NCBI RefSeq assembly: GCF_030851345.1
Contig: NZ_JALPNU010000017.1
Location: 1-64,000 of the forward strand
Reading direction: 5' to 3'
From: Marinifilum sp. D714
GTDB taxonomy: Bacteria; Bacteroidota; Bacteroidia; Bacteroidales; Marinifilaceae
DNA: 64,000 bases
Of this stretch, positions 38,122-46,613 are shown in pieces. The position numbers and the translations under genes were made by a program. Below the pieces are notes generated by a model that saw nothing but the letters and a program-made list of their open reading frames with translations, was not told the DNA's origin and made no database searches. Position 1 is the first letter of the stretch. Every line of letters starts with the position of its first letter.

Positions 38122-38155
38122 CACAACTCCAAACCATTAAAAAAATTGGACAAGG

Positions 38156-38890
38156 ATGATATTAAGAGCTGAAAATTTAATTAAACGATACAAGAGCCGT
38201 ACTGTTGTAAAAGGTGTTTCGGTTGATGTAAAACAAGGTGAAATTGTTGGACTACTAGGACCAAATGGAGCCGGTAAAACTACATCTTTTTATATGATAG
38301 TAGGATTGATTCAACCAAACGGAGGAAGAATTTTTCTTGATGATCGGGAAATTACCAATGAGCCTGTTTACAAAAGAGCTCAGCTTGGCGTGGGGTATTT
38401 GGCGCAGGAAGCTTCTGTTTTTCGAAAGTTAAGTGTTGAAGACAATATTAAGTCTGTTTTGGAAATGTCTGATTTCTCAAAAGAATATCAAGCTCACCGA
38501 CTAGAAGAAATGCTCAATGAATTCAGCCTTCAGAAAATCAGAAAAAGTTTGGGTATTCAATTGTCAGGTGGAGAAAGACGAAGAACTGAAATCGCAAGAG
38601 CACTTTCCATCAAACCAAAATTTATTCTTTTGGATGAACCTTTTGCAGGAGTTGACCCTATCGCAGTAGAAGACATTCAAGATATCGTTCGTCATTTAAA
38701 GGATAAAAACATTGGTATTTTAATTACGGACCACAATGTACAGGAAACCCTTTCCATTACGGAAAGAGCATACCTTTTATTTGAAGGAAACATTCTTAAA
38801 TCGGGAACAGCTGAAGAATTAGCAGCCGATGAAGACGTACGAAGAGTGTACTTAGGAAAGAACTTTGAGCTTCGAAAACCAGTAAAATAA
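38156..38890 (+). CDS. lptB: Lipopolysaccharide export ABC transporter ATP-binding protein
   Basis: LptB (244 residues) powers extraction of LPS by the LptFGC complex. Walker A is [17 protein letters not shown], the signature motif [15 protein letters not shown] and Walker [15 protein letters not shown], the last being the LptB-specific form; the switch His is in [10 protein letters not shown]. An AAG-G upstream of the start is only a weak ribosome-binding site. Confidence 0.95.
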   Translation: MILRAENLIKRYKSRTVVKGVSVDVKQGEIVGLLGPNGAGKTTSFYMIVGLIQPNGGRIFLDDREITNEPVYKRAQLGVGYLAQEASVFRKLSVEDNIKSVLEMSDFSKEYQAHRLEEMLNEFSLQKIRKSLGIQLSGGERRRTEIARALSIKPKFILLDEPFAGVDPIAVEDIQDIVRHLKDKNIGILITDHNVQETLSITERAYLLFEGNILKSGTAEELAADEDVRRVYLGKNFELRKPVK

Positions 38891-38981
38891 AGGATTCCAA
38901 TAGGTTTAGGGATTTACATTTTACTCGTAGATTTTCATCACAATTTTTTTCGTAAAAAATCTTCATTTTTTTCTGATTGCT

Positions 38982-39013
38982 ATTGCAAATTATAAAAAAC
39001 AGCTCTATATTTG
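38982..39013 (+). promoter_or_regulatory. Promoter of the tRNA-Leu gene
   Basis: ATTG, 20 bases, then TATATTTG: an exact -7 and a 3/4 -33 match at the right spacing, 15 bases before the tRNA. Confidence 0.7.
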
Positions 39014-39028
39014 CACCGCAATTAACCC

Positions 39029-39110
39029 GCGGATGTGGCGTAATTGGTAGCCGCGCTAGACTTAGGATCTAGTGCCGTAAGGCGTGGGGGTTCGAGTCCC
39101 TTCATCCGCA
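39029..39110 (+). tRNA. tRNA-Leu, anticodon TAG
   Basis: Acceptor GCGGATG (39029-39035) pairs with CATCCGC (39103-39109), followed by discriminator A. The anticodon stem CTAGA/TCTAG holds loop CTTAGGA with anticodon TAG, reading CUA and related Leu codons. A long variable arm (GCC-GTAA-GGC) confirms class II, and the T-loop is TTCGAGT. The CCA end is not encoded (CTA follows), so it must be added by the nucleotidyltransferase. Confidence 0.96.
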
Positions 39111-39130
39111 CTACAGAAAAAATAACCTTA

Positions 39131-39179
39131 AACCGCCCATACTACGATACAATGTATCAATGGTTGAGCGGTTTTTTTT
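39131..39179 (+). terminator. Terminator of tRNA-Leu
   Basis: AACCGC (39131-39136) pairs with GCGGTT (39168-39173), with inner CCAT/ATGG and GATAC/GTATC pairings, ending in a run of eight T. Confidence 0.85.
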
Positions 39180-39214
39180 CAATTAATAAGGTTTTATCTT
39201 TTAATAGCTAAAAA

Positions 39215-40564
39215 ATGAACATCACAAAAACCAACATTGATGATTTAAACGCTGTAATCAAATTACAGATTGTTAAAGAAGACTATGAAAGTCGTGTAAA
39301 CGATGTTTTAAAAGACTATCGTAAAAAAGCAAATATCAATGGTTTCCGCCAAGGTAAAGTACCTATGGGTGTGATCAAGAAAATGTATGGTACTCCTGTT
39401 TTAGCTGACGAAGTGAACAAACTTCTTAGCGATGAGCTTATGAAGTACATTCGCGAAAATGATTTGAAAATTTTAGGCGAGCCACTTCCTAACGAAACTG
39501 AGCAAAAAGAAATCAACTGGGAAAAAGATACTGATTTCGAATTCGCTTTCGATATTGCTTTAACTCCAGAATACACTCTTAACCTTAGCAAAAGAGATAA
39601 GATGACTTTCTTCAAAATTGCTGTTGATGAGAAAATGATCGAGAATGGTGTTGAAATGCACGCTCGTCGTTTCGGATCAAACGAGCCAGCTGAAGCGGTT
39701 GAAGAAAAAGAACTTTTGAAAGGTAACTACGCACAAGTTGACGCTGATGGTAAACTTGTAGAAGAAGGAATTACTAGCGAAGATGTAGCAATCTCATTAG
39801 AATACATGGCTGATGAAGATGCTAAAAAGAAATTCATTGGCGCTAAAAAAGGTGAAGTTGTGGTATTTAACCCAGCTAAAGCTTTCGCTAACAAAACTGA
39901 TTTAGCTTCTATGCTTAACATCTCTAAAGAAGAAGCTGAAACTTTAGATGCTGATTTCCAATTTACAATTACAGAAATCAACAAATTTGTTAACGCTGAA
40001 TTGAATCAAGAACTATTCGATAAAGTATTTGGTGAAGGAACTGTTTCTTCAGAAGAAGAATTCAAGAACAGAATCAAAGAAGATATCGAAAAACAATTGG
40101 TTAACGATAGCGACTATAAATTCTTAATCGACGCAAAAGAAAAATTGGTTAAGAAATCGAAAATGGATCTTCCTGAAGCATTCTTGAAGCGTTGGATTAT
40201 TGCTACCAACAAAGAAATGAACGAAGAGCAAGTTGAGAAAGATTTCGCAAACTACGTTGACGAGTTCAAATGGCAGTTGATTAAAAACAGATTGACTGAA
40301 GAAAACGAACTTAAAGTAGAGCAGGAAGAAGTTATGGAGTTTGCTAAACAACAAGCTCTAATGCAATTCCAGCAATACGGAATGATGGAAGTACCTGAAG
40401 AATACTTAACAAACTACGCTCAGCAAATGATGCAAAATCAAGAAGAGCAAAGAAAGATCTACGAACGTATGATCGACAACAAAATTGTTGAGTTCTTAAA
40501 AGGTGCTATCAAAATTGAAGAAAAAGAAGTTTCTACTGAAGAATTCAACAAGATGTTTGAATAA
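39215..40564 (+). CDS. tig: Trigger factor (ribosome-associated chaperone)
   Basis: A 449-residue protein with the trigger-factor layout. The N-terminal ribosome-binding domain includes the signature NGFRQGKVPMGVIKKMYG (about 42-59; usual form GFRxGxxP). A middle PPIase-like domain (about 150-250) looks strongly diverged. The long C-terminal helical arms (250-449) are rich in Glu and Lys. It folds nascent chains at the ribosome exit. A near-match to the -7 element (TATCTTTT, 39195-39202) may be its promoter. It heads the tig-clpP-clpX cluster, a conserved bacterial order. Confidence 0.93.
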   Translation: MNITKTNIDDLNAVIKLQIVKEDYESRVNDVLKDYRKKANINGFRQGKVPMGVIKKMYGTPVLADEVNKLLSDELMKYIRENDLKILGEPLPNETEQKEINWEKDTDFEFAFDIALTPEYTLNLSKRDKMTFFKIAVDEKMIENGVEMHARRFGSNEPAEAVEEKELLKGNYAQVDADGKLVEEGITSEDVAISLEYMADEDAKKKFIGAKKGEVVVFNPAKAFANKTDLASMLNISKEEAETLDADFQFTITEINKFVNAELNQELFDKVFGEGTVSSEEEFKNRIKEDIEKQLVNDSDYKFLIDAKEKLVKKSKMDLPEAFLKRWIIATNKEMNEEQVEKDFANYVDEFKWQLIKNRLTEENELKVEQEEVMEFAKQQALMQFQQYGMMEVPEEYLTNYAQQMMQNQEEQRKIYERMIDNKIVEFLKGAIKIEEKEVSTEEFNKMFE

Positions 40565-40586
40565 GAAGAACTTTTCACAATACAAA

Positions 40587-40618
40587 AAACCACGCTTCTT
40601 TGAGGCGTGGTTTCTTTT
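40587..40618 (+). terminator. Terminator of tig
   Basis: AAACCACGC (40587-40595) pairs with GCGTGGTTT (40605-40613), followed by CTTTTTG. Confidence 0.85.
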
Positions 40619-40708
40619 TGATCCTAATCTAAGTTTTTGTTAAGCTATTCTTTTCAAATGGAGAAAATTTGACTAATTTAGGTCTACGAAATTTAAAATC
40701 ATATCTAT

Positions 40709-41383
40709 ATGGTACCAAAAGACGAATTTAGAAAATTTGCCACGCAGCACATGGGCATCAATAGCCTAACATTAGATAAATACACTTCAATTAGCAACAG
40801 CTACATTTCTCCAACAATTATCGAGGAACGTCAGCTTAATGTTGCATCAATGGATGTTTTCTCTCGTCTGATGATGGATAGAATCATCTTCCTTGGTGTT
40901 CCAATTGATGACTATGTTGCTAACATTATCATGGCTCAGCTGTTGTTCCTTGAATCTACTGATCCTTCTAAGGATATTCAGATTTATTTTAACTCACCAG
41001 GAGGTTCTGTTCATGCAGGTTTGGGTATTTACGATACCATGCAATACATCAAATGTGATGTTGCAACAATTTGTACAGGTATGGCTGCATCAATGGGAGC
41101 TGTACTGCTAACTGCAGGTACAAAAGGAAAGCGTTCCGCATTAAAGCACTCGCGAATCATGATTCACCAGCCAATGGGAGGAGCGCAAGGACAAGCTTCG
41201 GATATTGAGATTACCGCTCGCGAAATCTTGAAATTAAAGAAAGAATTGTATACCATTATTGCTGACCATTCAGGAAATACTTACGAAAAAGTAGAAAAAG
41301 ATTCTGATCGTGATTACTGGATGACAGCTATGGAAGCTAAAGAATATGGTATGATTGATGAAGTGCTAACGCGCGAGAAATAA
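40709..41383 (+). CDS. clpP: ATP-dependent Clp protease proteolytic subunit
   Basis: ClpP (224 residues) forms the serine-protease barrel. The catalytic triad is readable: Ser in [11 protein letters not shown], His in [10 protein letters not shown] and Asp in the [13 protein letters not shown] region. INSPGG appears as [13 protein letters not shown]. The N-terminus is slightly longer than in E. coli, consistent with a propeptide. It lies between tig and clpX. Confidence 0.97.
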   Translation: MVPKDEFRKFATQHMGINSLTLDKYTSISNSYISPTIIEERQLNVASMDVFSRLMMDRIIFLGVPIDDYVANIIMAQLLFLESTDPSKDIQIYFNSPGGSVHAGLGIYDTMQYIKCDVATICTGMAASMGAVLLTAGTKGKRSALKHSRIMIHQPMGGAQGQASDIEITAREILKLKKELYTIIADHSGNTYEKVEKDSDRDYWMTAMEAKEYGMIDEVLTREK

Positions 41384-41436
41384 TCAATCATCTCAAAATC
41401 AAAACAAACCTAATGCAGAGTTAATCGTAAAATCAT

Positions 41437-41444
41437 TAACTTTG
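41437..41444 (+). promoter_or_regulatory. Candidate promoter of clpX
   Basis: TAACTTTG, exact TAnnTTTG match, 26 bases before the clpX ATG, so clpX may be transcribed independently of clpP. Confidence 0.55.
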
Positions 41445-41470
41445 CATTTTTAGTACTATAAATCAATATC

Positions 41471-42685
41471 ATGGATAAATGCTCGTTTTGCGGGAGAGAG
41501 AAGAAAGATACTAACCTTCTGATTGCAGGAATTAGTGGTCACATCTGCGATAGCTGTATCGACCAGGCATATTCAATTGTACAGGAAGAATTAAAAAATC
41601 GTTCGGATCTAAACCTGAAAGAGATTAAATTATTGAAACCGATGGAAATCAAAGCTTTCCTTGATCAGTATGTAATTGGTCAGGATGAAGCTAAAAAATA
41701 CCTTTCAGTTGCGGTTTACAATCATTATAAAAGATTACTTCAGGAAAGAGACGATGAAGATATCGAGATTGAAAAATCAAATATCATTCTTGTAGGGGAA
41801 ACTGGAACCGGTAAAACTCTTTTGGCAAGAACCATTGCTAAAATGTTGCATGTTCCTTTTACCATTGTTGATGCAACTGTATTAACAGAAGCTGGTTATG
41901 TTGGTGAAGATATTGAATCAATTTTAACAAGATTGCTTCAGGCATCTGACTATGATGTTGAGGCTGCTGAAAAAGGAATTGTATTCATTGACGAGATCGA
42001 CAAAATTGCGCGTAAAAGTGATAACCCATCGATCACTCGTGATGTTTCAGGAGAAGGTGTTCAGCAAGGATTATTAAAATTATTGGAAGGATCGGTTGTA
42101 AATGTACCACCTCAAGGAGGTCGTAAGCACCCTGATCAGAAAATGATTCCTGTGAACACTAAAAATATTCTTTTTGTTTGTGGTGGAGCTTTTGATGGCA
42201 TCCAAAGAAAAATTGCACAAAGAATGAACACTCAGGTTGTTGGTTTTAATGCAAGCAAGGAAAAAGAACAAGTTGATCAGGAGAATTTCCTACAGTACAT
42301 TGCCCCTCAGGATTTGAAGTCATTTGGATTGATTCCTGAAATCATTGGTCGTTTGCCTGTTTTAACTTACTTGGAGCCATTAAACAGAGAAGCTCTTCGT
42401 AACATCTTAACTGAGCCTAAGAACTCAATAGTTAAGCAATACACCAAACTATTTAAGATTGATGATATTGAATTGACTTTCGAAGAAAGTGCATTAGAAT
42501 ACATTGTTGACAAAGCTGTGGAATTCAAACTGGGAGCTCGTGGTTTGCGCTCAATTTGCGAAGCTATTATGATGGATGCAATGTTTGAATTGCCTTCTGG
42601 TGAAGAAAAGAAAATTTCGATTGATAGTAAATACGCTAGCGAAAAGCTTGAAAAAGTGAATCTAAAGCGTTTAAAAGTCGCATAA
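41471..42685 (+). CDS. clpX: ATP-dependent Clp protease ATP-binding subunit ClpX
   Basis: A 404-residue AAA+ unfoldase feeding ClpP. The N-terminal zinc-binding domain has CSFC...CDSC (residues 4-32). Walker A is GETGTGKT, Walker [11 protein letters not shown], followed by the pore and sensor regions and [11 protein letters not shown] at sensor 2. Length is slightly below E. coli. Confidence 0.97.
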   Translation: MDKCSFCGREKKDTNLLIAGISGHICDSCIDQAYSIVQEELKNRSDLNLKEIKLLKPMEIKAFLDQYVIGQDEAKKYLSVAVYNHYKRLLQERDDEDIEIEKSNIILVGETGTGKTLLARTIAKMLHVPFTIVDATVLTEAGYVGEDIESILTRLLQASDYDVEAAEKGIVFIDEIDKIARKSDNPSITRDVSGEGVQQGLLKLLEGSVVNVPPQGGRKHPDQKMIPVNTKNILFVCGGAFDGIQRKIAQRMNTQVVGFNASKEKEQVDQENFLQYIAPQDLKSFGLIPEIIGRLPVLTYLEPLNREALRNILTEPKNSIVKQYTKLFKIDDIELTFEESALEYIVDKAVEFKLGARGLRSICEAIMMDAMFELPSGEEKKISIDSKYASEKLEKVNLKRLKVA

Positions 42686-42739
42686 CCGATACCAGATTTA
42701 AAATGTAAAATCATCTGATTGTATCGGAATATCATATAA

Positions 42740-42772
42740 AAAAATACCGGAGATTAACTCCGGTATTTTTTT
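42740..42772 (+). terminator. Terminator of clpX
   Basis: ATACCGGAG (42744-42752) pairs with CTCCGGTAT (42758-42766), flanked by A's and T7; it can also serve the convergent lipoprotein gene. Confidence 0.9.
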
Positions 42773-42793
42773 GTACTATATTATATTAATTCT

Positions 42794-43642
42794 CTACATG
42801 CTTATTGTAATGGTACCACCTTGAGCAGTTACACTTGCATCACCATCGCAATTCTCGACAGTATCACCACCACCGTAATTCACAATTCCATCTCCAATAT
42901 CCTGCAAAGTAAAAAGAGCAGTACCTCCAATAACATTTTTGCAGGCATAAGCATATAACAAATCAGTTTGACTAGTCAATGACATTAAAGCTCCAGTAGG
43001 ATATGTAATATCAATATCGCTGGTGAGATGATAGATATCATCTACATAATCCACGTTATCCTCTTCACTTCTTATGTACTTGTAATCTGCCTCGAAAGAA
43101 GTAACCGGAAATTCAGTTACATTGCTTTCTGAATCAGTAATTGAAAATTTTATTGTGCTGGACGATACCGAAAAATCTCTACCAGCAGTGGTTCCAACAA
43201 TATTAAAAGTAAATTCACCTTTTACATCGAATCCATTTGCATAAAAATCAGTTAATCGGACATCAAAATTTTGTAAATTTTCATCAACAGGATCAACAAC
43301 CACTTTACCTTTAAATCTTCCACCATTAGAAGTACAACTAGATGCTCCATAATCGATAACAATAGAATCAATTACTTCTCCTGTTCGATGAATGACTGGT
43401 GTTACACAACTTGCAATTTCATCGTCTATTGTATCCTTTTTAGTATCAAGATTGTTCATCACAATGGCATTAACATCCATCACCATATCGTTAATTCCAT
43501 TATTAATGTTTAAGCAATAAGTCGCTGGAACCGTAAAAATATCATCAATAATATCTTCCGGATCAGAACCTGTAGAACATGAATTCATTGTTCCTGCAAA
43601 TAAAAAAGCAATAAGGCCTAATTTTAAATATCTAAAATTCAT
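42794..43642 (-). CDS. Putative lipoprotein of unknown function
   Basis: 282 residues from the ATG at 43642. The signal peptide ends in a lipobox (GTMNSC, Cys about residue 21 as the lipidation site). The mature part is Asp- and Thr-rich with many predicted beta strands and four or more further cysteines, and shows no family motif I can name. The frame extends upstream through folA, but the ATG at 43642, one base after the folA stop, gives a proper signal peptide and is clearly the start. It is probably cotranscribed with folA. Confidence 0.7.
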   Translation of the reverse strand: MNFRYLKLGLIAFLFAGTMNSCSTGSDPEDIIDDIFTVPATYCLNINNGINDMVMDVNAIVMNNLDTKKDTIDDEIASCVTPVIHRTGEVIDSIVIDYGASSCTSNGGRFKGKVVVDPVDENLQNFDVRLTDFYANGFDVKGEFTFNIVGTTAGRDFSVSSSTIKFSITDSESNVTEFPVTSFEADYKYIRSEEDNVDYVDDIYHLTSDIDITYPTGALMSLTSQTDLLYAYACKNVIGGTALFTLQDIGDGIVNYGGGDTVENCDGDASVTAQGGTITISM

Positions 43643-43643
43643 A

Positions 43644-44129
43644 CTATTTTCTTTTGTAATCGATAAATGAATAAGGATATTCATTTTTCTCATCCGGCAT
43701 ACAATCCACTCTGGATACCGATTCCCATTCTGCTGATTTAATTTCCGGAAAGAATGTATCGCCTGCAAATTCTTTATGAACCAAGGTTAGGTACAATTCA
43801 TCAGCTTTGTCAATGGCTTGTTCATAAATTGTTCCCCCACCAATAATAAATACTTTTTCCTGATCCTTAACTGCATCCAAAGCTTCCTCTAAAGAATGGA
43901 CCACAACACATCCCTCCTGCTTATAATCTTCCTGACGAGTAATGATTACTGAAGTACGATTAGGAAGTGGCTTACCAATGGAATCGAAAGTTTTGCGGCC
44001 CATTATAATGGTATGCCCTGTCGTTAATGCTTTAAATCTTTTTAAATCTGCCGAAAGGCGCCAAATTAATTGGTTGTCTTTCCCGATAACATTGTTACGG
44101 GAAGCTGCAACTATAATAGCTATATTCAT
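43644..44129 (-). CDS. folA: Dihydrofolate reductase
   Basis: A 161-residue DHFR reducing dihydrofolate to tetrahydrofolate. Typical motifs: AIIVAASRNNVIGKDNQLIW (Met20-loop region), TIIMGRKTFDSIGKPLPNRTSVIITR and VFIIGGGTIYEQAI. It pairs functionally with thyA, which produces dihydrofolate. Here the two are separated by a 398-bp inserted element whose edge is two bases upstream of the folA ATG, so any native leader or coupling has been replaced. Confidence 0.96.
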   Translation of the reverse strand: MNIAIIVAASRNNVIGKDNQLIWRLSADLKRFKALTTGHTIIMGRKTFDSIGKPLPNRTSVIITRQEDYKQEGCVVVHSLEEALDAVKDQEKVFIIGGGTIYEQAIDKADELYLTLVHKEFAGDTFFPEIKSAEWESVSRVDCMPDEKNEYPYSFIDYKRK

Positions 44130-44131
44130 AG

Positions 44132-44156
44132 AATTACGAATTATTAATTACGAATT
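44132..44156. repeat. Composite terminal repeat, folA side
   Basis: AATTACGAATT (44132-44142), spacer ATT, AATTACGAATT (44146-44156). A third partial copy (ACGA, 44157-44160) follows. It encodes the last residues and stop of the four-helix-bundle protein on the minus strand. Confidence 0.8.
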
Positions 44157-44507
44157 ACGAGTCTTTATTGTCTTTTGTATACTTCCTATTATTCTTAATA
44201 ATTCATCAGTATCATCTAGAAGACTTTGTCCCTCACTATTTGTTAAATAATGAGTTGCAGTGAGTAATCTCACCCAATAATGCGTTTCCCTTGCCTCTTT
44301 ATATGCAATTGTAAGTTTAGCAAAGAAATCTTTTTCACTTTGTCCTCCAATTGCCTCTTCAACATTTGCACCAATAGAAGTACCAGCACGCAAAAGTTGC
44401 TTAGTTAAAATATATTCTTTTTTCTCCTCGTTTAAATATCTACACAAATTCACAATACGAACTGCAAAATCAAAACTCTTCTGTTGCAATACATTATTCC
44501 TTTTCAT
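44148..44507 (-). CDS. Four-helix-bundle protein (23S rRNA intervening-sequence protein family)
   Basis: 119 residues matching the S23/IVP family (TIGR02436-like): FDFAVRIVNLCRYLNEEKKEYILTKQ is helix 1, then the hallmark LLRAGTSIGANVEEAIGGQSEKDF, then helix 3 with KEARETHYWVRLL and a final LIDDTDELLRIIGSI-type helix. In Leptospira, Coxiella and relatives such proteins are encoded inside 23S rRNA intervening sequences. In Bacteroidetes they are scattered through chromosomes; they resemble the Avd accessory protein of diversity-generating retroelements. Function is unknown. No retroelement or rRNA is nearby. The start and stop lie in the flanking inverted repeats. Confidence 0.9.
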   Translation of the reverse strand: MKRNNVLQQKSFDFAVRIVNLCRYLNEEKKEYILTKQLLRAGTSIGANVEEAIGGQSEKDFFAKLTIAYKEARETHYWVRLLTATHYLTNSEGQSLLDDTDELLRIIGSIQKTIKTRNS

Positions 44508-44529
44508 TCGTAATTGCCAATTCGTAATT
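44506..44529. repeat. Composite terminal repeat, thyA side (inverted copy)
   Basis: On the plus strand ATTCGTAATT (44506-44515), spacer GCC, AATTCGTAATT (44519-44529): the inverse complement of the repeat at 44132-44156 in the same order and spacing. It contains the AT of the start codon of the four-helix-bundle gene. Confidence 0.8.
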
Positions 44530-45322
44530 AAATCGATATCGCTCCTTTGATATGAGGATGTGCTTCATAATTCTCCAATGAGAAATCTTCATATTTAAAG
44601 TCGAAAATGCTCTTCACATCAGGATTAATTTTCATCTGAGGCAAATCTTTTGGTTCTCTGGTCAATTGCAACTTAACCTGATCCAAGTGATTCATATAAA
44701 TATGAGCATCACCCAAAGTATGAACAAACTCTCCTGGTTCTAAATCACAAACCTGAGCCATCATCATGGTAAGTAAAGCATAGGATGCAATGTTAAAAGG
44801 AACACCAAGGAAAATATCTGCACTGCGCTGGTATAGCTGACACGACAATTTACCGTTTGCAACATAAAACTGGAACAATGCATGACATGGTGGCAAAGCC
44901 ATATTTTCAATATCTCCCGCATTCCATGCGCTTACAATTAAGCGACGCGAATCAGGATTGTTTTTAATATCGTGAACCACTTGTTTAATTTGATCCAATG
45001 ATTCACCATTTTCCTTTGGCCAAGATCTCCACTGGTAACCATATACATGTCCCAAATCTCCATTCTCATCGGCCCATTCATTCCAAATACGCACTCCATT
45101 GTCCTGAAGATATTTCACATTTGTATCTCCATTCAGAAACCAAAGTAATTCATGAATAATAGACTTTAAATGAAGTTTCTTTGTAGTAAGAACAGGAAAT
45201 CCTTTAGACAAATCAAAACGCATTTGATGCCCAAAAACACTAACTGTTCCTGTACCTGTTCTGTCTTCTTTCTTGTTCCCTTCTTCAAGAACTCTCTCTA
45301 ATAATTGAAGATATTGTTGCAT
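44528..45322 (-). CDS. thyA: Thymidylate synthase
   Basis: The 264-residue enzyme methylates dUMP to dTMP using methylene-tetrahydrofolate, with dihydrofolate as the product recycled by FolA. The catalytic Cys is in [13 protein letters not shown], and [19 protein letters not shown] and [11 protein letters not shown] are the nucleotide and folate contacts. It ends GAISI; the final two bases of its TAA stop are the first bases of the inserted element. Upstream on the minus strand TATCTTTA (about 45350-45357) is a one-mismatch -7 element. Confidence 0.97.
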   Translation of the reverse strand: MQQYLQLLERVLEEGNKKEDRTGTGTVSVFGHQMRFDLSKGFPVLTTKKLHLKSIIHELLWFLNGDTNVKYLQDNGVRIWNEWADENGDLGHVYGYQWRSWPKENGESLDQIKQVVHDIKNNPDSRRLIVSAWNAGDIENMALPPCHALFQFYVANGKLSCQLYQRSADIFLGVPFNIASYALLTMMMAQVCDLEPGEFVHTLGDAHIYMNHLDQVKLQLTREPKDLPQMKINPDVKSIFDFKYEDFSLENYEAHPHIKGAISI

Positions 45323-45395
45323 AATGTATAAGTCGAAATTTTAGTTTTTAAAGATACATTAATTCGTAAAGAGTATCTAACACCAATCCGATAGA

Positions 45396-46361
45396 TTAAC
45401 ATTTTTTACCAAATGCATATTTTAGATAACGTTCCAGTCGGCAAATCCAAACCACTACTATTCCTAAAATTAACCTGGGAATAATCATCCATCCCAAGGG
45501 AACACCAATGGCTGCAAAAAGTAGAGGATCTTCTAATTGTGAGTGCGACACGGCAATATGATGATTCAACAAATCAGCATCTTCCTTACTCATTTTCCCT
45601 TCCTCAACCTGTTCCATTATAATTGCAGCTCCATAAGCCAAGCCTAATGTATTTGCTACTATCCACGAAAAAGAGGTCGACTCCGGTAATCCCATAATAA
45701 CTTGCAATGGTTTCAGAAATTTTGAAATCCACCTGATGATGCCAAACAGTTCGAGTATTTTTTGAAAAATCATTAATAAAGTAATCAGTACAATTACTTT
45801 AATGCTAAGCAATAATGACGACTGAGCCCAATCCAGGAACATGATAGAAAATGATTCCTTTGACCTTGAAATGGAACTAATTTGCTGTACCGATTCACTT
45901 GGAATCATCCAGTTCAAAACCGCACCAATGGCAAAGCTTCCCAGTACTCGAAGCAATATCATCCTAACAACCGATGATCCCGTTTTTTTCAAAACAGCAG
46001 TTTCGATCACAAAACCATGTGCAACCAAACACATTACTGCTAAAATGGTAACTACTCTACCCTGCATCTCAAGACTGGTAATTACAGCTATTGCAGTATA
46101 TATATTGGTAAAAATGCTTGTCAATAAAACAAATGCCGATTCGCCAGGTAAGCCAATTAATTCGAAAGCCGGAGCCAAGTAAGAAGAAATTAAAGCCAAA
46201 ACTCCTGTATAATTCAATATCATAACACCAAAAGAAACCGGAATCATGATACTAAGCAACCATTTTGTAGTAGAATAAGCCTTTGGCAATGCAATTCTTA
46301 CCGCCTCTTTTATTTTATCTTTTCCCGATTGCCTTGTTTGATAACTTTTATTTACCTGCAT
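45396..46361 (-). CDS. Nucleoside-recognition (Gate) domain membrane protein
   Basis: A membrane protein of about 321 residues (ATG at 46361; the frame extends to an ATG at 46427) with two Gate domains. Each has a helix pair around a conserved stretch (FVLLTSIFTNIYTAIAVITSL; SFSWIVANTLGLAYGAAII), with a family-typical HHIAVSHSQLEDPLL between the later helices. Related proteins include spore maturation proteins SpmA/SpmB and the nucleoside transporters' gate region; the transported compound is unknown. I prefer the downstream start because an exact -7 promoter element overlaps the codons between the two ATGs. Confidence 0.75.
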   Translation of the reverse strand: MQVNKSYQTRQSGKDKIKEAVRIALPKAYSTTKWLLSIMIPVSFGVMILNYTGVLALISSYLAPAFELIGLPGESAFVLLTSIFTNIYTAIAVITSLEMQGRVVTILAVMCLVAHGFVIETAVLKKTGSSVVRMILLRVLGSFAIGAVLNWMIPSESVQQISSISRSKESFSIMFLDWAQSSLLLSIKVIVLITLLMIFQKILELFGIIRWISKFLKPLQVIMGLPESTSFSWIVANTLGLAYGAAIIMEQVEEGKMSKEDADLLNHHIAVSHSQLEDPLLFAAIGVPLGWMIIPRLILGIVVVWICRLERYLKYAFGKKC

Positions 46362-46382
46362 CAGTTGTAGTTGTTTAGGGAT

Positions 46383-46390
46383 CAAAAGTA
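46383..46390 (-). promoter_or_regulatory. Candidate promoter of the Gate-domain gene
   Basis: Minus strand TACTTTTG, exact TAnnTTTG match. A transcript starting near 46376 would begin after the first possible ATG (46427), which argues for the start at 46361. Confidence 0.45.
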
Positions 46391-46475
46391 CCATTTTTTT
46401 TAAACCAACATCGGTTACATTTATCATTTATTAGAACTGTTACAAAGTTTTCGCTTTACTGCTTTTTACCAAGGC

Positions 46476-46506
46476 TTTCACCTTTCTTCTTTTTTTGTTA
46501 GATTTG
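46476..46506 (+). promoter_or_regulatory. Promoter of the nucleoside symporter gene
   Basis: TTTC (46476-46479), exactly 19 bases, then TAGATTTG (46499-46506): exact -7 and 3/4 -33 match. Leader about 100 bases. Confidence 0.7.
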
Positions 46507-46613
46507 GATCTTTCAAAATTGATAGCCAATTACATCAATTGATTTTGAACTACTAGAACAACCAAACCATTTAGAAAAACATTTACTAATCTTATTTATT
46601 TAAACAACGAATT

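Larger units (their letters stand above)
44132..44529 (-). mobile_element. IVS-like single-gene element inserted between thyA and folA
   Basis: The 398 bp are bounded by matching composite inverted repeats: read from each outer edge inward, both ends are AATTACGAATT, a 3-base spacer, then AATTACGAAT. The only gene is a four-helix-bundle protein whose start and stop codons lie inside the repeats. The outermost bases of the element supply the last two bases of the thyA stop codon. The protein family is the one encoded by intervening sequences of 23S rRNA genes, which also have terminal inverted repeats. Mobility is inferred from this architecture; no target duplication or transposase was seen. 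Confidence 0.6.

Noticed and set aside
39316-39615. 99-codon minus-strand ORF inside tig
   Set aside because: Antisense shadow of the trigger-factor gene; no promoter on that strand.
44148-44507. Avd protein of a diversity-generating retroelement
   Set aside because: The fold family is shared, but there is no reverse transcriptase, template repeat or variable repeat within the window.
44132-44529. Classical insertion sequence
   Set aside because: No transposase, and the only protein belongs to the four-helix-bundle/IVS family; no target-site duplication can be seen. I treat it as an IVS-like element instead.
45358-45370. A further copy of the AATTCGTAATT repeat upstream of thyA
   Set aside because: Only AATTCGTAA (45361-45369) matches, without the paired unit or spacer; at this AT content that is expected by chance.
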